Positions 11,621 to 24,800 of a stretch of DNA of 64,000 nt are shown here, in pieces (within the stretch, counting starts at the first letter, position 1; each line of letters opens with the position of its first letter). The notes under the pieces are model-generated. The model was not told the DNA's origin. It saw nothing but the letters and a program-made list of their open reading frames with translations, and did not search any database. Position numbers and translations under genes: made by a program. Origin of the DNA: Silene conica (taxonomy: Eukaryota > Streptophyta > Magnoliopsida > Caryophyllales > Caryophyllaceae); NCBI GenBank assembly GCA_029255685.2, contig CM055313.2, positions 25,273,079 to 25,337,078 on the forward strand. Reading direction: 5' to 3'.

Positions 11621-11870
11621 TGTGCATTGTTAAAATTGTACTGAACGATTATTAAAATTTTAATGCTAAAATTGTACTGATTGATTGTTAAAATTGTAAT
11701 GCTGATAATTTTAACAGAATTTCATCTTTATCCTAAATCTTAATGCCGTGTAAATGTGAAATTATGTTTCCCGTCTGTTGTTCTTTCGTTAATTTTGTGG
11801 AATATAATCTGTGGTCCATTGTTAGAATTTGTAATGCTGATAAACTTTGATAGTGTTTGCAACAATTAAC

Positions 11871-11933
11871 CTGCAGTTTTGCAGCTTCTGCTTTGAGTGC
11901 TGCCTTCTGCTTCTTCAATTCTTTTTCTTTTGC
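11871..11933 (-). pseudogene. Putative captured exon, resembles the N-terminal extension of valyl-tRNA synthetase
   Basis: On the minus strand, exactly 63 nt (21 codons) lie between a good acceptor (TTATGACAG) and a donor (CAG then GTTAATTG). They encode a charged helix beginning AKEKELKKQK and ending EAAKLQ. The wording matches the Lys/Glu-rich N-terminal extension of cytosolic valyl-tRNA synthetase as I remember it. Low-complexity charged helices are common, so the identity is uncertain. It is antisense to the Helitron's own genes, as expected for a captured gene piece with its intron borders kept. Confidence 0.45.
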
Positions 11934-12246
11934 CTGTCATAAGAAATTAAATAAGAAACGGAGAGATTTGTGCTAACTAATAAGAGTCAATTCTTTACAT
12001 ATTGTTCAATAATCATTGGCTGAATTATTTACTCAAACCGTTTCTTTTATGAATTATTTACTCAAACCTAATGACAATAGCTAATCATATTGTTCAATAA
12101 TTGTTGGCTGAATGATTTTCAATTGCTCTTAACAATCCCAGCTATTGTCTCATTCACCAATTCCGCTGCAAATCACCAATTCCGCTGCAAATCCCAGCTA
12201 TTGTCTCATTCACCAATATTGCTAAAATAATTTTAGAATAATTCGA

Positions 12247-12777
12247 GTCTTTTAGGAATTCGAGTCTTTTAGGAAATATTTAATAAAATATTTAATACAA
12301 TATAATAATTCGAGTCTTTTAGGAATTTAAAATTAGGAATATTTAATACAATATAATAAAATTTTAAATATTAATATTCCATAAATATTAATATTCCATA
12401 AACAATCACTATAATCAAGCATATAAAATATGCCATAAAAAAACCCCATAAAATATTGGCTTAATTTTAAAAGATATTCCATAAAATCCATTCCCAAGAT
12501 TTACTCAAACCGTCTTTTAGGAATTCGAGTCTTTTAGGAAATATTTAATAAAATATTTAAAACAATATAATAATTCGAGTCTTTTAGGAATTTAAAATTA
12601 GGAATATTTAATACAACATAATAAAATTTAAAATATTAATATTCCATAGATATTAATATTCCATAAACAATCACTAAAATCAAGCATATAAAATATGCCA
12701 TAAAAAAACCATATAAAATATTGGCTTAATTTTAAAAGATATTCCATAAAATCCATTCCCAAGATTTACTCAAACCG
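12247..12777. repeat. 265-bp tandem duplication in the Helitron 5' region
   Basis: The block starting GTCTTTTAGGAATTCGAGTC at 12,247 repeats at 12,512 with few differences, including the AATATTCCATAAA motifs and the CCCAAGATTTACTCAAACCG end. A third partial end is at about 12,850. Very AT-rich and non-coding. Confidence 0.88.
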
Positions 12778-13120
12778 TTTTTATGAATTTAGGCATATTC
12801 CATAAACAACCGAATGAGATACGAGTGAATCAAATAAAGACTTCAAAATTCCCAAGATTTACTCAAACCGTTTATTTGTATATAATTGACTATATAGAAA
12901 TAAAATAATCTTCTAGAAAACAATAACCATCTTACCATATGTGAATCAAATCTTTCCATAATTAATATTATCAATATTTAGAGTTTTACCTTCAATAGAC
13001 TTTCACTTGACAAAAACCATCCCCAAATCCATTATAAATAAAGACTCCAAAATTACCTGCATCCACAATACAGTTTTCAGTCCTAATACACAGTACCTGC
13101 TATCACAGATATTCATATCA

Positions 13121-16100
13121 ATGGCTATGACGAGTTTTATGACTATTAGTGACCTCAAGTACGGGGTTCGCGTGACTCAGATGAACGTAAGAGTGACACA
13201 CAAATGGGAGAGACCCGAATTTGCTTTTAAGAACAAGAATTTCGATAAAAAATCTGATACTTCAAGCAGAAAGAAACTCGATGCCATAGAGTTGCTATTC
13301 GTGGATTCCAAGGTTTGTCTTTCATCTACCATTTATTCTACAATAATTTTATAATGATGTGTTCTTTTATTTTATACAAAAAACTGATTTGAATTTTATT
13401 TATGTTGTTTTCAGAATGATTTTATCCAGGCCACGATAAGAAAACAATTAATTTCACACTTTGGATCACAGTTGTCTGTCGGCGAAATTTACACTATTCG
13501 AAATATTACCGTCGACAACAACACAGGCCTTGACAAGGCAACACCTCATCCTTATAGGTTGAGGTTTGAATACTCAACACGAGTGCAAAAAATCAGTGAT
13601 CCTACCATACCAAATAGTCTTTATCGTTTTTCAGCTTTTAATGACATATTGGACGGTGTTATTCCACCCACGCATTATATAGGTACGACTCTTACATATT
13701 ATATTCATTTACTCTATTTTACTACTCTATTTTATTAATGGTCCACTATGATTTTAAATGTTTTCGTATTTGAAAATCCAGATGTTATAGGAAAACTCTA
13801 CGAGATTGGTCCTTTAACGGAAACTCCGAGTAAGCATGTGTGTCGCACAATAAGACTTGAAGACTATCGGTAAATTCATCTCTACATCACTATTTAAATC
13901 ATTTTCTTATATTTCGAATATTCATTAATTGTCGCCAATCTATTTACAAATTTTGATTTCGTTTTAGGGGAACAAAGCTCCCATGCACCTTATGGGAACC
14001 ATTTGCAAGTCAAGTACCCGATCTTATAAACAAACTCCCCAATCCCGAGCAGTCTAAAGTTATCGTCATCCAGTGTGTGCAAACAAAAAAGTTTGAAGGT
14101 ACGTATAATATAAATTATTCATTTTTATTTCTATATTATTTCTATAATATTAAGCATGACCTCGGTATAAACATAGATGGGTAATTGATTAAGACAGTCA
14201 GGCTTAAACACTTACCTTTAAATTACGACCCTTTCTTCTGCGCGCCAACAGATCCTACAGCAGTAAAACGAACAGATCAGGCTAAAGCTACTCTTAATCT
14301 GAAATTTAAGAAGTGTCAATAAATTTTAAACACAACTGTTAAAAAAATAGTCGGTTTACAACAAATTTACTAACATCGCCTTATATATGAAGTATTTGTG
14401 TACAAATTTACTAACATCGCCTTATATATTCAACATCATATTTTATGTATGTAAAACGGGAAAAGCAAAAATAGAATTACATCTCATCAAATTTTAACAA
14501 TAAACATCTCAGGTTCTTGGCGGATCCAGACGACCTTCAACGCCACGGTGTTTAACCTCAAACCCGATTTACCACAGCTTACGGAGTTTGAGCCTAGGTA
14601 TTAATTTTGTTTATTATCTTAGAGAAATAATAATGTAAATCTGCCACTAATTAATTTTATACTCTGTTTTCAACGATTCATATTGTTACAGTCTTTCGAC
14701 TACCGATGCAAGTAACTCTTTACAAGTTATTGAAATTGCCGATGACGCTGATACTGACGACATGACATTGGATTCCATAAAATCCATTGCCGATTTGAAG
14801 GAGAATAAAAAGGTATATTATAACCAGATACTTTTAGTTTTGATATCCAATTTTTGTTATTAGAGTATAAAACTAAATCTGAAACATATAGGAAAAAATA
14901 ACCAAGTGGGACAGGGGTGAATCTATGACTTACATTATGCTACTAATTCTAATAATAACGTATATTTAAATTACGTATTAAAATTTCAGGCAGGATATTA
15001 CTACGTGCAAGGAACAATCGTCGACATTGACTGCACGGCTGGATGGTTTTATGACAGCTGCAAGTTATGCTGGATGAAATCTACCAAGAATGACAATGGG
15101 AAATGGATTTGTAAAAACAAGGGTTGCGATGGACATGTTAATGGTTTTACATCTAGAGTCCCAAGGTCAAACATTTTTGCTACTTTAATCAATTTTAATA
15201 CATAATTTAATTATTCGGTCAAATGTACAATACTTATATAGATGTTCATCGATACAGATTCCAGATAAAATTCCACGTGTCAGACCCGTGCAACGATACG
15301 GTCTATCTCACAGCATTTGATGGTCAGGTGAACCAATATGTGCCCCAAACAGCGTCTGTCCTACTAGCAAAGATTGAAAAGGTAGGTCTCATACATGTTT
15401 TAGTTTCTTATTTTCATTACTTAAATTGAGAAAATATGTGTTGCTAATTTATTCTTAACTTTTTTTATAGAGTGGTGGTGATCCGGAAGACATGCCTCGC
15501 GACCTAGAAGTGTTCCTTGAAAAATCCTTTGTTTTCAAAGTTAATATACATCCTTACTATAACGTCGATCAGGGTCAAACTAGCTACACCGTTGCCAGTA
15601 TGACTGACGATAGGGACATTCAAGACAAATGGCATAAAAGATACACGGAGATCTTTAAGGTACTATGACTACTGATTTGGTTCCAGTTTTATTTACACAT
15701 GATATTCATCAGCTTCAATTTTATCATCTAAAAAATAAACAAAATGTGGTTCCAAATGTTTAACTGACAATATCTTGCAATAAATCAGAAATGATAATAT
15801 CAAAATCCATTATAAAAAGTGACATAGAACTATATTTCATGAACAAACACATGGATAAACAAAATGCAAATACACTTTTAATAATCGTTCAGTCCAATGA
15901 TGTTTCGTTTTACCTATGATGTTCTTATAGGCCGATCTCAGCGGTTTTAAGGCCAGGTATAACCTATCCATGGCTGGCGGAAGTTCACAGGTATATGACT
16001 AACTTTGTGTCTCATGTTAAAATTAATATGTTAAAATATAACTTTCATACGTTGTTCATTATTATCAAGATTAACACAAACACTATATCAAGTTTATTAT

Positions 16101-16403
16101 AAACACATTATATGACTAACTTTGTTTCAATAATAATTAAGCAGGCCAAGGATTTGGTTGTCCATAGCATTGATGTAGAGGTAAATACGTTCACCAATTT
16201 AATACTTAATACCAAAGAGCCATAATTTATTTAGATAAAAACTAAAACGTTACCATTTCATGCAGGAGATAGATTCCCAAACCGAAGACAGTAGTCCAAA
16301 GATAACCCCTTTGAAAAGGCCAATCCCAGTTGATGACGAAGATCAATCATTTGATGCAAGTTCTGCAACAAAAAAGGTCGCAATCGTGAAGACAGAAAAA
16401 TAG
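13121..16403 (+). CDS. Replication protein A 70-kDa subunit-like protein (Helitron companion), 12 exons, 535 aa
   Basis: It binds single-stranded DNA; in a Helitron it probably coats strands made during rolling-circle transposition. Exons are 13121-13312, 13415-13682, 13782-13869, 13968-14098, 14513-14597, 14692-14812, 14990-15165, 15258-15381, 15471-15659, 15931-15990, 16145-16180 and 16266-16403; all are GT-AG and sum to 536 codons. Residues 1-155 form an OB fold like RPA1 DBD-A (start MAMTSFMTISDLKYG; later NDFIQATIRKQL and LYRFSAFNDI). Residues 155-260 look like a second OB fold. Residues 296-460 match DBD-C with a zinc ribbon, Cys319, Cys322, Cys336 and Cys341 (CX2C-X13-CX4C). The C-terminus is acidic and then basic (KKVAIVKTEK). 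Two in-frame ATGs lie close together; I chose the first, at 13,121. No stop or frameshift is seen. RPA-like genes are a known cargo of plant Helitrons; the function is by family analogy. Confidence 0.88.
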
Positions 16404-18880
16404 TTTCAAAATGTTATCTTACATTTTAAATTGACAGAATTCAGAATGTTGTTTTGTTTTGGTAGTACTTTTATTTAAGCATTTTTCAGCACTCGACAAT
16501 AAGGTTTCAAGTTTTATTTTATTTACCTAGACGGTGGTGACCCTAAACGAAATTAGTCCAATTCATATAGTTGAATTAGTTATTTTGATTGTTTTATCTT
16601 ACGGCTGTTTGTCATCTTTAAATGTGTTTCAGATTACCAGCAATTAAAATTACCATCAATAATATACAAGTAATTTAAAAATCAAACCTATGATATGCAA
16701 TAAAGGACATATCATTCTTTTGAAAACGCATTCTAAGCACATACGAATGAGTAGAATGATGGCAAGCAGTAAGCTATCTATCATGTGCAAACTAATCAGA
16801 AGAAAGTCTATTATTAAACAACTAATGCCTACTGTATTAGTGGCTTAGGGATCAATCCTAATTATTAAACAACACAAATTTAAACAACATTACGACTAAT
16901 AGTTATTATACAGTGTGTACAAACAACAACGTAGTAAGGTAAGTATAATATAAATTACCCATTTATATTGCTATATTCTTTAAGAAAGGGACTTTAGTCT
17001 TTGAGTCATTAAGGCATTTTATAAAGAAGTAATTGTCAACCAATATTAAACTCAACCAAATACCTGTGATAATCACCCTTCATCTTCAAATATTCCACCC
17101 CAGATTCCAGACATTTCGGTCTCAATACCAGACCGAATGTCTTTAATTCCTGCAACATGATCATATTGTGTCAAAAAGAGCGTACTGATTAAATCATCAC
17201 AGTATAACAAACATTCAACATTATTTAGTGATATTCTTTTAAACTATAATATTAATTAATCGTTATATTAAACAGACTATTTCATGCAAACTACACTATA
17301 GGCACTAAGAGTACTCTCGGCGGCCTCCTTACGATCATATAAATAGTCTTAAACTCAGCGAATAAAACACCTTAGAATCACCATTTCCAGCAGCACGAAT
17401 CAACTTATCATCCAACAATTTTCAATAATCCACAACATATTCCAGACAGTTCGGTCTCGATATGAGACCATTAAAAAAAGTCAACAAACATCCAAGTTCA
17501 TTCCGTGAAAATAATAAAAAATGTTAACAATCATCCGGAATGAGGAAATAACTAACAATATCACAATGCAATGTCAACTAGCCATCTCAATTTACACTAT
17601 CAAACCGATCCAACCCTACCTTATTTAAGCTTATACACGAATAGAACTATATAAAACACGTCACGATCACAATAACGATAATTAAATAACATGATCTTGG
17701 CTGACATGGCCAGCTTCAGTTAGTTGTTTAACTTTAACAAACTAAAATTAACGTCAAGTCAAAATAATAACTAAACTATAATTGTGACTTCACAATGAAT
17801 AATTTATTTTATTATAATTCTAAATGTTATAATATATCATCCAACAATCTCAATAATCCATAACATATTCCAGACAGTTCGGTCTCGATATGAGACCCAA
17901 AAAAAAAATCAACAAACATCCATGTGATATACGTGAAAATAATAAAAAATGTTACCAATCATCCGGAATGAGGAAATAACTAACAATATCACAATGCAAT
18001 GTCAACCAGCCATCTCAATTTACACTATCAAACCGATCCATCCCTACCTTATTTAAGCTTATACACGAATAGAACTATATAAAACACGGCACGATCACAG
18101 TAATATAATTAAATAACATGATCTTGGCTGACATAGCCAGCTTCAGTTCAAAAATAAGTAATTTTAACAAACTTAAGAGAGTAAAAAATGACATTCCCGA
18201 AGCTGAATATGTTAAAAAAATAGACGAAATAAATAGGTCACTAAAAGGCAAATTTCCATGGAAGAAATTTTAGTAAAAAATGCAACTTAAGAGAGTAATG
18301 TTAGTAAAAAAATTCACAGGGGGGTAATTTTTTAAAAAATAATTTTAAAAGGGTTTAAAATCTATTTTACTTTTTTAAAAATTACAAGTTAATTTTATAT
18401 TAAGATATAATAAAATATGGATATAATATTTCAATATTCCTAGATAGCAATATAATAACTAAGTAATTTTAACAAACTTAAATTAACGTCAAGTGAAAAT
18501 AATAACTAAACTACAATTGTGACTTCACAATCAATGATTTATTTTATTATAATTCTAAATGTTATGATTTTATATTAAACAGGTTAATAAAATTGAATCA
18601 CGCTTAAGACATACAAAAATCGAACAAAAAGTTTACACTCATAAAACATATAAGCATTATTAGAATACCGCCAAAATTAAATTTTCCAAAACTAGGTGAG
18701 CCCATAATAGACAGCAAGTACCATGAGAAAAATTCAGCCCACAACTCATAACGATTTGTTTCTAAAATAACAAAACCCTAATTTTAAACAAAACCCTAGA
18801 CCCTATTAATACGACTACTTTACATGTTTCATTCACTTCTCTGTAAACTAAATACTATTGAAAACCGCTAAAATAATCCC
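16404..18880. other. Non-coding Helitron spacer with tandem repeats
   Basis: No gene is seen. A block at about 17,411-17,838 repeats from 17,839 (CCAGACAGTTCGGTCTCGAT near 17,443 and 17,871, spacing 428 bp). The second copy is interrupted by about 310 bp (18,150-18,465) before its end (TTGTGACTTCACAAT) returns. Each copy holds the small dyad GGTCTCGATATGAGACC. At 17,109-17,142 a related hairpin has AGACATTTCGGTCT and AGACCGAATGTCT arms with one bulged base. The last ~100 bp before 18,881 should hold the RepHel promoter, but no clear TATA position could be fixed. Confidence 0.7.
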
Positions 18881-21800
18881 ATGGCAGAAAATCATGGCCA
18901 ACCAGTATCAAGGAACCCTAAAAATAAGCGCAATGAACGTGATAAAGGTTTGTTTATCTATTGTATAGTTGTGATTGAATTTCAATTGTATGTCCTTTTA
19001 TTCCTTTTCTGATTTATGGTTTACATCTTTCAGGAAATACAGTGCATGCCCTAAGTGATATAACAAACACACATCGGCAGAGAACAGATCATTTACCGTC
19101 ACAAAACAGTAGACAACAACTTTATCGTCCTACATCAGGTATTGATTTTAAGTATGTTACATAATAAATGCAATTTCAGTTTATTGTGGTTGCTACATAG
19201 TATAGTAGTTTGTTAATTTCGTTTAAAGATAGACTTTTGTCAATACTTTGTTCAGGGTTATCATATACGAAAATTAATTAATAAATTTCCCCTACAAATA
19301 CACAGATTGCAAACTAAAAAACACTACAAATCATAAAAAACACAGTAAGGCATTTTGTGTGCCAATCTACTAACACTCCATAGAATTAAGTAAAAAGAGA
19401 AATAGAGAACTTATCTGTGTATGGCAGCAGGTGCGCGTTAAGCCGCGTCTGGATAAGGACAAGCAACTGTTTGATCAATCAACTGCAGAGAGACGAAATT
19501 ATCAGAACTTTAAACATATTTAAAGTACAAATGACAGGAAAACCTATCTATGAATAAGATTCACATATGCAAGTTGTACTAATTCAACAAATAACGAGAA
19601 ATTAAACCAAAATTACTCGGAGTCTCCTAAACATACTGTAATGAGGAAAATAATATGCAAGTTGTACTAATTAGATTCACATATGCAAGTCCAAACATAG
19701 GTCAACTTTCCAGTTTCGACAATTTACTACATATTAAGGTGAGTTTGCATGAATAAGGACAGCTTCTATTAAATCCAAAGACTACTACTATACCACAATG
19801 TTCTTTAACTACCCTATCAGGCAAATAGGCAGCTAACTAAATCGTCATATGAAAGTTAACTTTGGACCAAGGTGGTGCAATGAAAGCAAACAATAAGAAA
19901 GGTTCTGACAAAGGAGTTTACTTACTCCATAACCGACCTGAAAATTTTAAAGACTGAAATAAAAACATGAGCTTCTCATATCACCCCTATTTAAGTAGCA
20001 TAGATCATGATGGTCATCAGTAAGACACTAACGGCTTCACTAGAATAAATGAATCGAGAATAAAACCTCGGGGAAAGTCGTCATCATTGTCCAATTGAAA
20101 ACAGTACACAACAACTTAATCATCCTACAAGTCAATCAGTATTCTTCATATGATATTTAAATCATGTAAATAACTAACAATATCACAATGCAACATTATT
20201 ATGACCTCTGAAGGAAGGTAGATGTTCATTACCTAAGCTATTCTATTGAAATAAACTTAAACCCAACAAGGAACATGCTACATAACTATTGACGCTTGCT
20301 TACACCGATAATCTGAACTGCAAACTGAATCAGACCTAGCATTGAACGTGTAGCAAGACATTCCAAATCTCAAACATATAAACCATAACAGCCGAACCAA
20401 ATTTCAAGCAAATAAACCATAACAGCCATTCCAAATTTCAAACAAATAACCCATAACAGCCATTATCATTCCATATTGTATAATAAGCTATTCCAGATTT
20501 GCAAACATATATAAGCCACTGAACGTCCATTGGAAACCGATAAAGTTAAACAGAATAGGCTGTTACCTCTACCATCCAATAATATTGATATATGTCCGTC
20601 ATGCGTATCCTCGAAAACAGAGAAAAATAATTACGTTTGATTAGTAGGTATATAAAACACTGTCTAAATGTTTACTTTAAGTTTATAATGTAATAAACTA
20701 AAATCGTTATAATTGTTGGTTATGATAATTCTACTATTTTGTGTTATTACTGTCTAAATAATTTTAGTAATAACACAAAATAGTCGAGTTATAATGTAAT
20801 AAACTAAAATCGTCATTACTAACACAAATTTAAACACTGATATATGTTAAAATATTCAATTACTTATGTTAAAATACTCAATAAATCTTCTTCAAATTGA
20901 CATGCAAGTGAATTTCTACTTATATACTCAATTATTAATAAAATTACTAATTATTTATGTTAAAATACTCGAAAAATTAACAGAAATGATTAGATCTAAT
21001 GATGATAAACCAAAAAATATAATTTACTTATTTTAATTTTCATTATCATTCCATAGTGTATAATAAGCTATTCCAGATTTCAAACATATATAAGCCACTG
21101 AATGTCCATTGGAAACAGATAAAGTTAAACAGAATAGGCTGTTACCTCTTCTATCCAATAATATTGATATATGTCCGTCATGCGTATCCTCGAAAACAGA
21201 GAAAAATAATTACGTTTGATTAGTTGGTATATAAAACACTGTCCAAATGTCTAATATTTATTTAATGTAATAAACTAAAATCGTTATAATTGTTGGTTAT
21301 GATAATTCGACTATTTTGTGTTATTACTGTCTAAATAATTTTAGTAATAACACAAAATAGTCGAGTTATAATGTAATAAACTAAAATCGTCATTACTAAC
21401 ACAAATTTAAACACTGATATATGTTAAAATATTCAATTACTTATGTTAAAATACTCAATAAATCTTCTTCAAATTGACATTCAAGTGAATTTCTACTTAT
21501 ATACTCAATTATTAATAAAATTACTAATTATTTATGTTAAAATACTCGAAAAATTAACAGAAATGATTAGATCTAATGATGATAAACCAAAAAATATAAT
21601 TTACTTATTTTAATTGTCATTATCATTCCATAGTGTATAATAAGCTATTCCAGATTTCAAACATATATAAGCCACTGAAGGTCCATTGGAAACCGATAAA
21701 GTTAAACAGAATAGGCTGTTACCTCTTCTATCCAGTAATATTGATATATGTCCGTCATGCATATCCTCAAAAACAGAGAAAAATAACTACGTTTGATTAG

Positions 21801-24800
21801 TGGGTATATAAAACACTGTCCAAATGTTTAATAGGTATTTAATGTAATAAACTAAAATCGTTATAATTGTTGGTTATGATAATTCGACTATTTTGTGTTA
21901 TTACTTTCTAAATAATTTTAGTAAAATGACACAAAATAGTCGAGTTATAATGTAATAAACTAAAATCGTCATTACTAACACAAATTGAAACACTAATCGA
22001 CATGCAGATGAATTTGATAAATTATTAACACGATTTACATAATAGTTATGTTAAAATACTCAATAATTAACTGATAACGTTTTGATCTACTCTTTATAAA
22101 CAAAAAAATCCAAGTAAAACAACATGCAAATAATAGATCTAAGTAAAACGAAATACAAATCATCAAATCTCCTACTAATCGACATAAAAATCAACAAATC
22201 TAAATAAACCTGGAAATAAATCTTATTCAAATCGACATGCAAGTTAATTTCTACTGACATACAAATAAATCCAACTAGAACAACATGCAAATGTATAGAT
22301 CTAAGTGTTTTATCAACATACAAATCAATAAATCTCTTACTAATCGACATGCAGATGAATTTGATAAATTATTAACACGATTTACATAATAGTTATGTTA
22401 AAATACTCAATAATTAACTGATAACGTTTTCATCTACTCTTTATAAACAAAAAAATCCAAGTAAAACAACATGCAAATAATAGATCTAAGTAAAACGAAA
22501 TAGAAATCATCAAATGTCCTACTAATCGACATAAAAATCAACAAATCTAAATAAACCTGGAAACCACGCCCATAACGGCCGAAGATCAATAGTGGAAATA
22601 TAAAAAAACCGCTCCTTCAAATTTTTAAGAATTACGAATCAAATTTTATAATATTTCAGATACTAATCATTTATAATTTTTACTTTAGTATGAATAATAT
22701 ATTATGTCATATGGTGTTCATAATTTTTAGTTCATTACATCATATCTCGACTATTTTGTGAATATTTTGTTAAGTTGATTTTATGAAATACTATATTTTA
22801 TCAATATTAGTGTGTAAGTATTTGATTTTCTGAACATGAACATTATTGAAGAGAAGTAGGAAGTTGGTTCGAAATGTTTTAGAGAGATAGAGGGGAGGAT
22901 TTTAGAGAGAGGGCAGGATTTTAGGAGGATTTTAGAGAGAGGGGAGGATTTTAGAGAGAGGGGCGGTTTGTAGCAAATGAATTAGGGTTAGGTTATAATT
23001 TCTGTTTAGGTTGGTATATATATGGGGTGTATTTAGGGTTTTAAAAATGAAAGATTATAACCGTGATATGGGCTTCGTTTACTAAGATTTTGGGCCATGT
23101 TATTCGAGTATTTTAGCCCAGTTTTACACCCATTGCTTCGGCCTTTGGGCCATTCTATTCGTGATTTTAGCCCAGTTTAAAAATGAAAATATGGTCCGTT
23201 TATATGGGATTCGTCTAAACATTTGATTTGGGCCATTTTATTCGAGAATTTTAGCCCAGTAATATCATTGCTTCGGCCATTTTATTCGAGAATTCTATTT
23301 ACTTTTAGGTTAAATCTTAAGTTTTTTAGTATATAAATTTATATGTTATAAATGACTTAATTTAAATATCTTAAATTAATTACATTTTTTAGTTTTATAA
23401 TATATAAAACTTAATTCAATATCAACATTGACCTCAACGTGGTTTCGGTTTACTTAAATAACCATATTATGTTCCTCATATTCATATCGTTATACTCCAC
23501 ACGGGTTTATGTTGCAGTGATTGATTTTTCGCAACCTTTACAACCACGTCCAGACATTCTACTGCAAGCATCATCTCCACCTACTAATGGTAAAACAACA
23601 TTGCATTCATCTCAAAATGATATGTCTCTCAAATTAATTTCTTTTGGTTTGATAAAAGAAATGATGTATACACGTAAAAAGAACAGATTGTAAAAGACTT
23701 AATAATGTCACATTCTTACTTATATTTGTCTACACCTTAATTGATGTCTCATTGTTCTATTTTATGCAAGTATTTCAAACACCTCATGTGATTCGAAGAC
23801 AAACATCAACTCCACAAAATAAGGGTAAAGCACCTTTGTATCAACATCAATCTGGTATGTGGCTTTGGTTTATTTAATCAGCTTAATTATTTTCTTCATA
23901 AACTACCTTTTTTTTCCACACGATTTTATGTTGCAGTGATTGATTTCTCGCAACCTTTTCAACAATGTCCAGACACTCAACTGCCAACATCATCTCCACA
24001 TACTAATGGTAAAACAACATTGTATCCATCTCAAAATGATATGTCTCTCAAATTATTGTTTTTGGGTTTGAAAAAAAAATGACGTATACACGTGAGAAGA
24101 ACAGATTGTAAAGGACTTAACCATGTCACATTCTTACTTATATTAGTCTGCACCTTAATTGATGTCTTATTGCTCTATTTTACGCAAGTATTTCAAACAC
24201 CTAATGTGATTCGAAGACAAACATCAACTCCACAAAATAAGGGTAAAGCACCTTTGTATCAACATCAATCTGGTATGTGGATTTAAGTTTATTTAATTAG
24301 CTTAATTATTTTCTTCATAAACTACTTTTTTATTCGACGCGATTTTATGTTGTAGTGATTGATTTTTCCCAACCTTTTCAACCAAATCCACACATTCAAC
24401 TGCCATCATCATCCCGACCTACCACTGGTAAACCAACATTATTATATCTGAATTATTGTATTCTTGCTTTCAAACTACGCCCAAATATTGATGTTATGTT
24501 ACACATTAACTAATTAAATATTTATCTCCAACTATTTTTACTCAAGCTTTGCAACCACATCCGAATATACAAATTAAATCACCAGTTCAACCGAACAAGG
24601 GTAAATCAGCATTGTATCCGCATCATTCTGGTACGTCTGTCGATTTGAAGGAGATTTGTTTTAATCTTGCAAAACAAATTTTCACATTAATGTTTTTATG
24701 TTATATGTGTGAGATTCAATATTTATTTAATAGTCAAAAGATGTCAAAGTAATTTACTGTACACAATCTCTTGAACCTGTTCCAGATCAGGCCAAAAGCA

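Larger units (their letters stand above)
19139..23517 (+). other. 4.4-kb second intron of RepHel, repeat-rich
   Basis: No convincing gene on either strand. From 19,400 to 20,450 I see only AT-rich unique sequence with a short duplicated CATATGCAAGT block (about 19,563 and 19,680). From 20,461 to 22,563 it is tandem repeats. From 22,860 to 22,980 a purine-rich run repeats GAGGATTTTAGAGAGAGGG. A TATATATA stretch at about 23,013-23,022 together with that run would look like a minus-strand promoter and leader, but no gene follows. From 23,080 to 23,300 a GGGCCAT...TTTAGCCCAGT motif recurs about four times. Confidence 0.6.

Noticed and set aside
22870-23030. Minus-strand promoter and CT-rich leader of another gene in the Helitron
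   Set aside because: TATATATA and a CT-rich stretch are present on the minus strand, but the ATG frames after them close within a few codons and no splice chain could be built.
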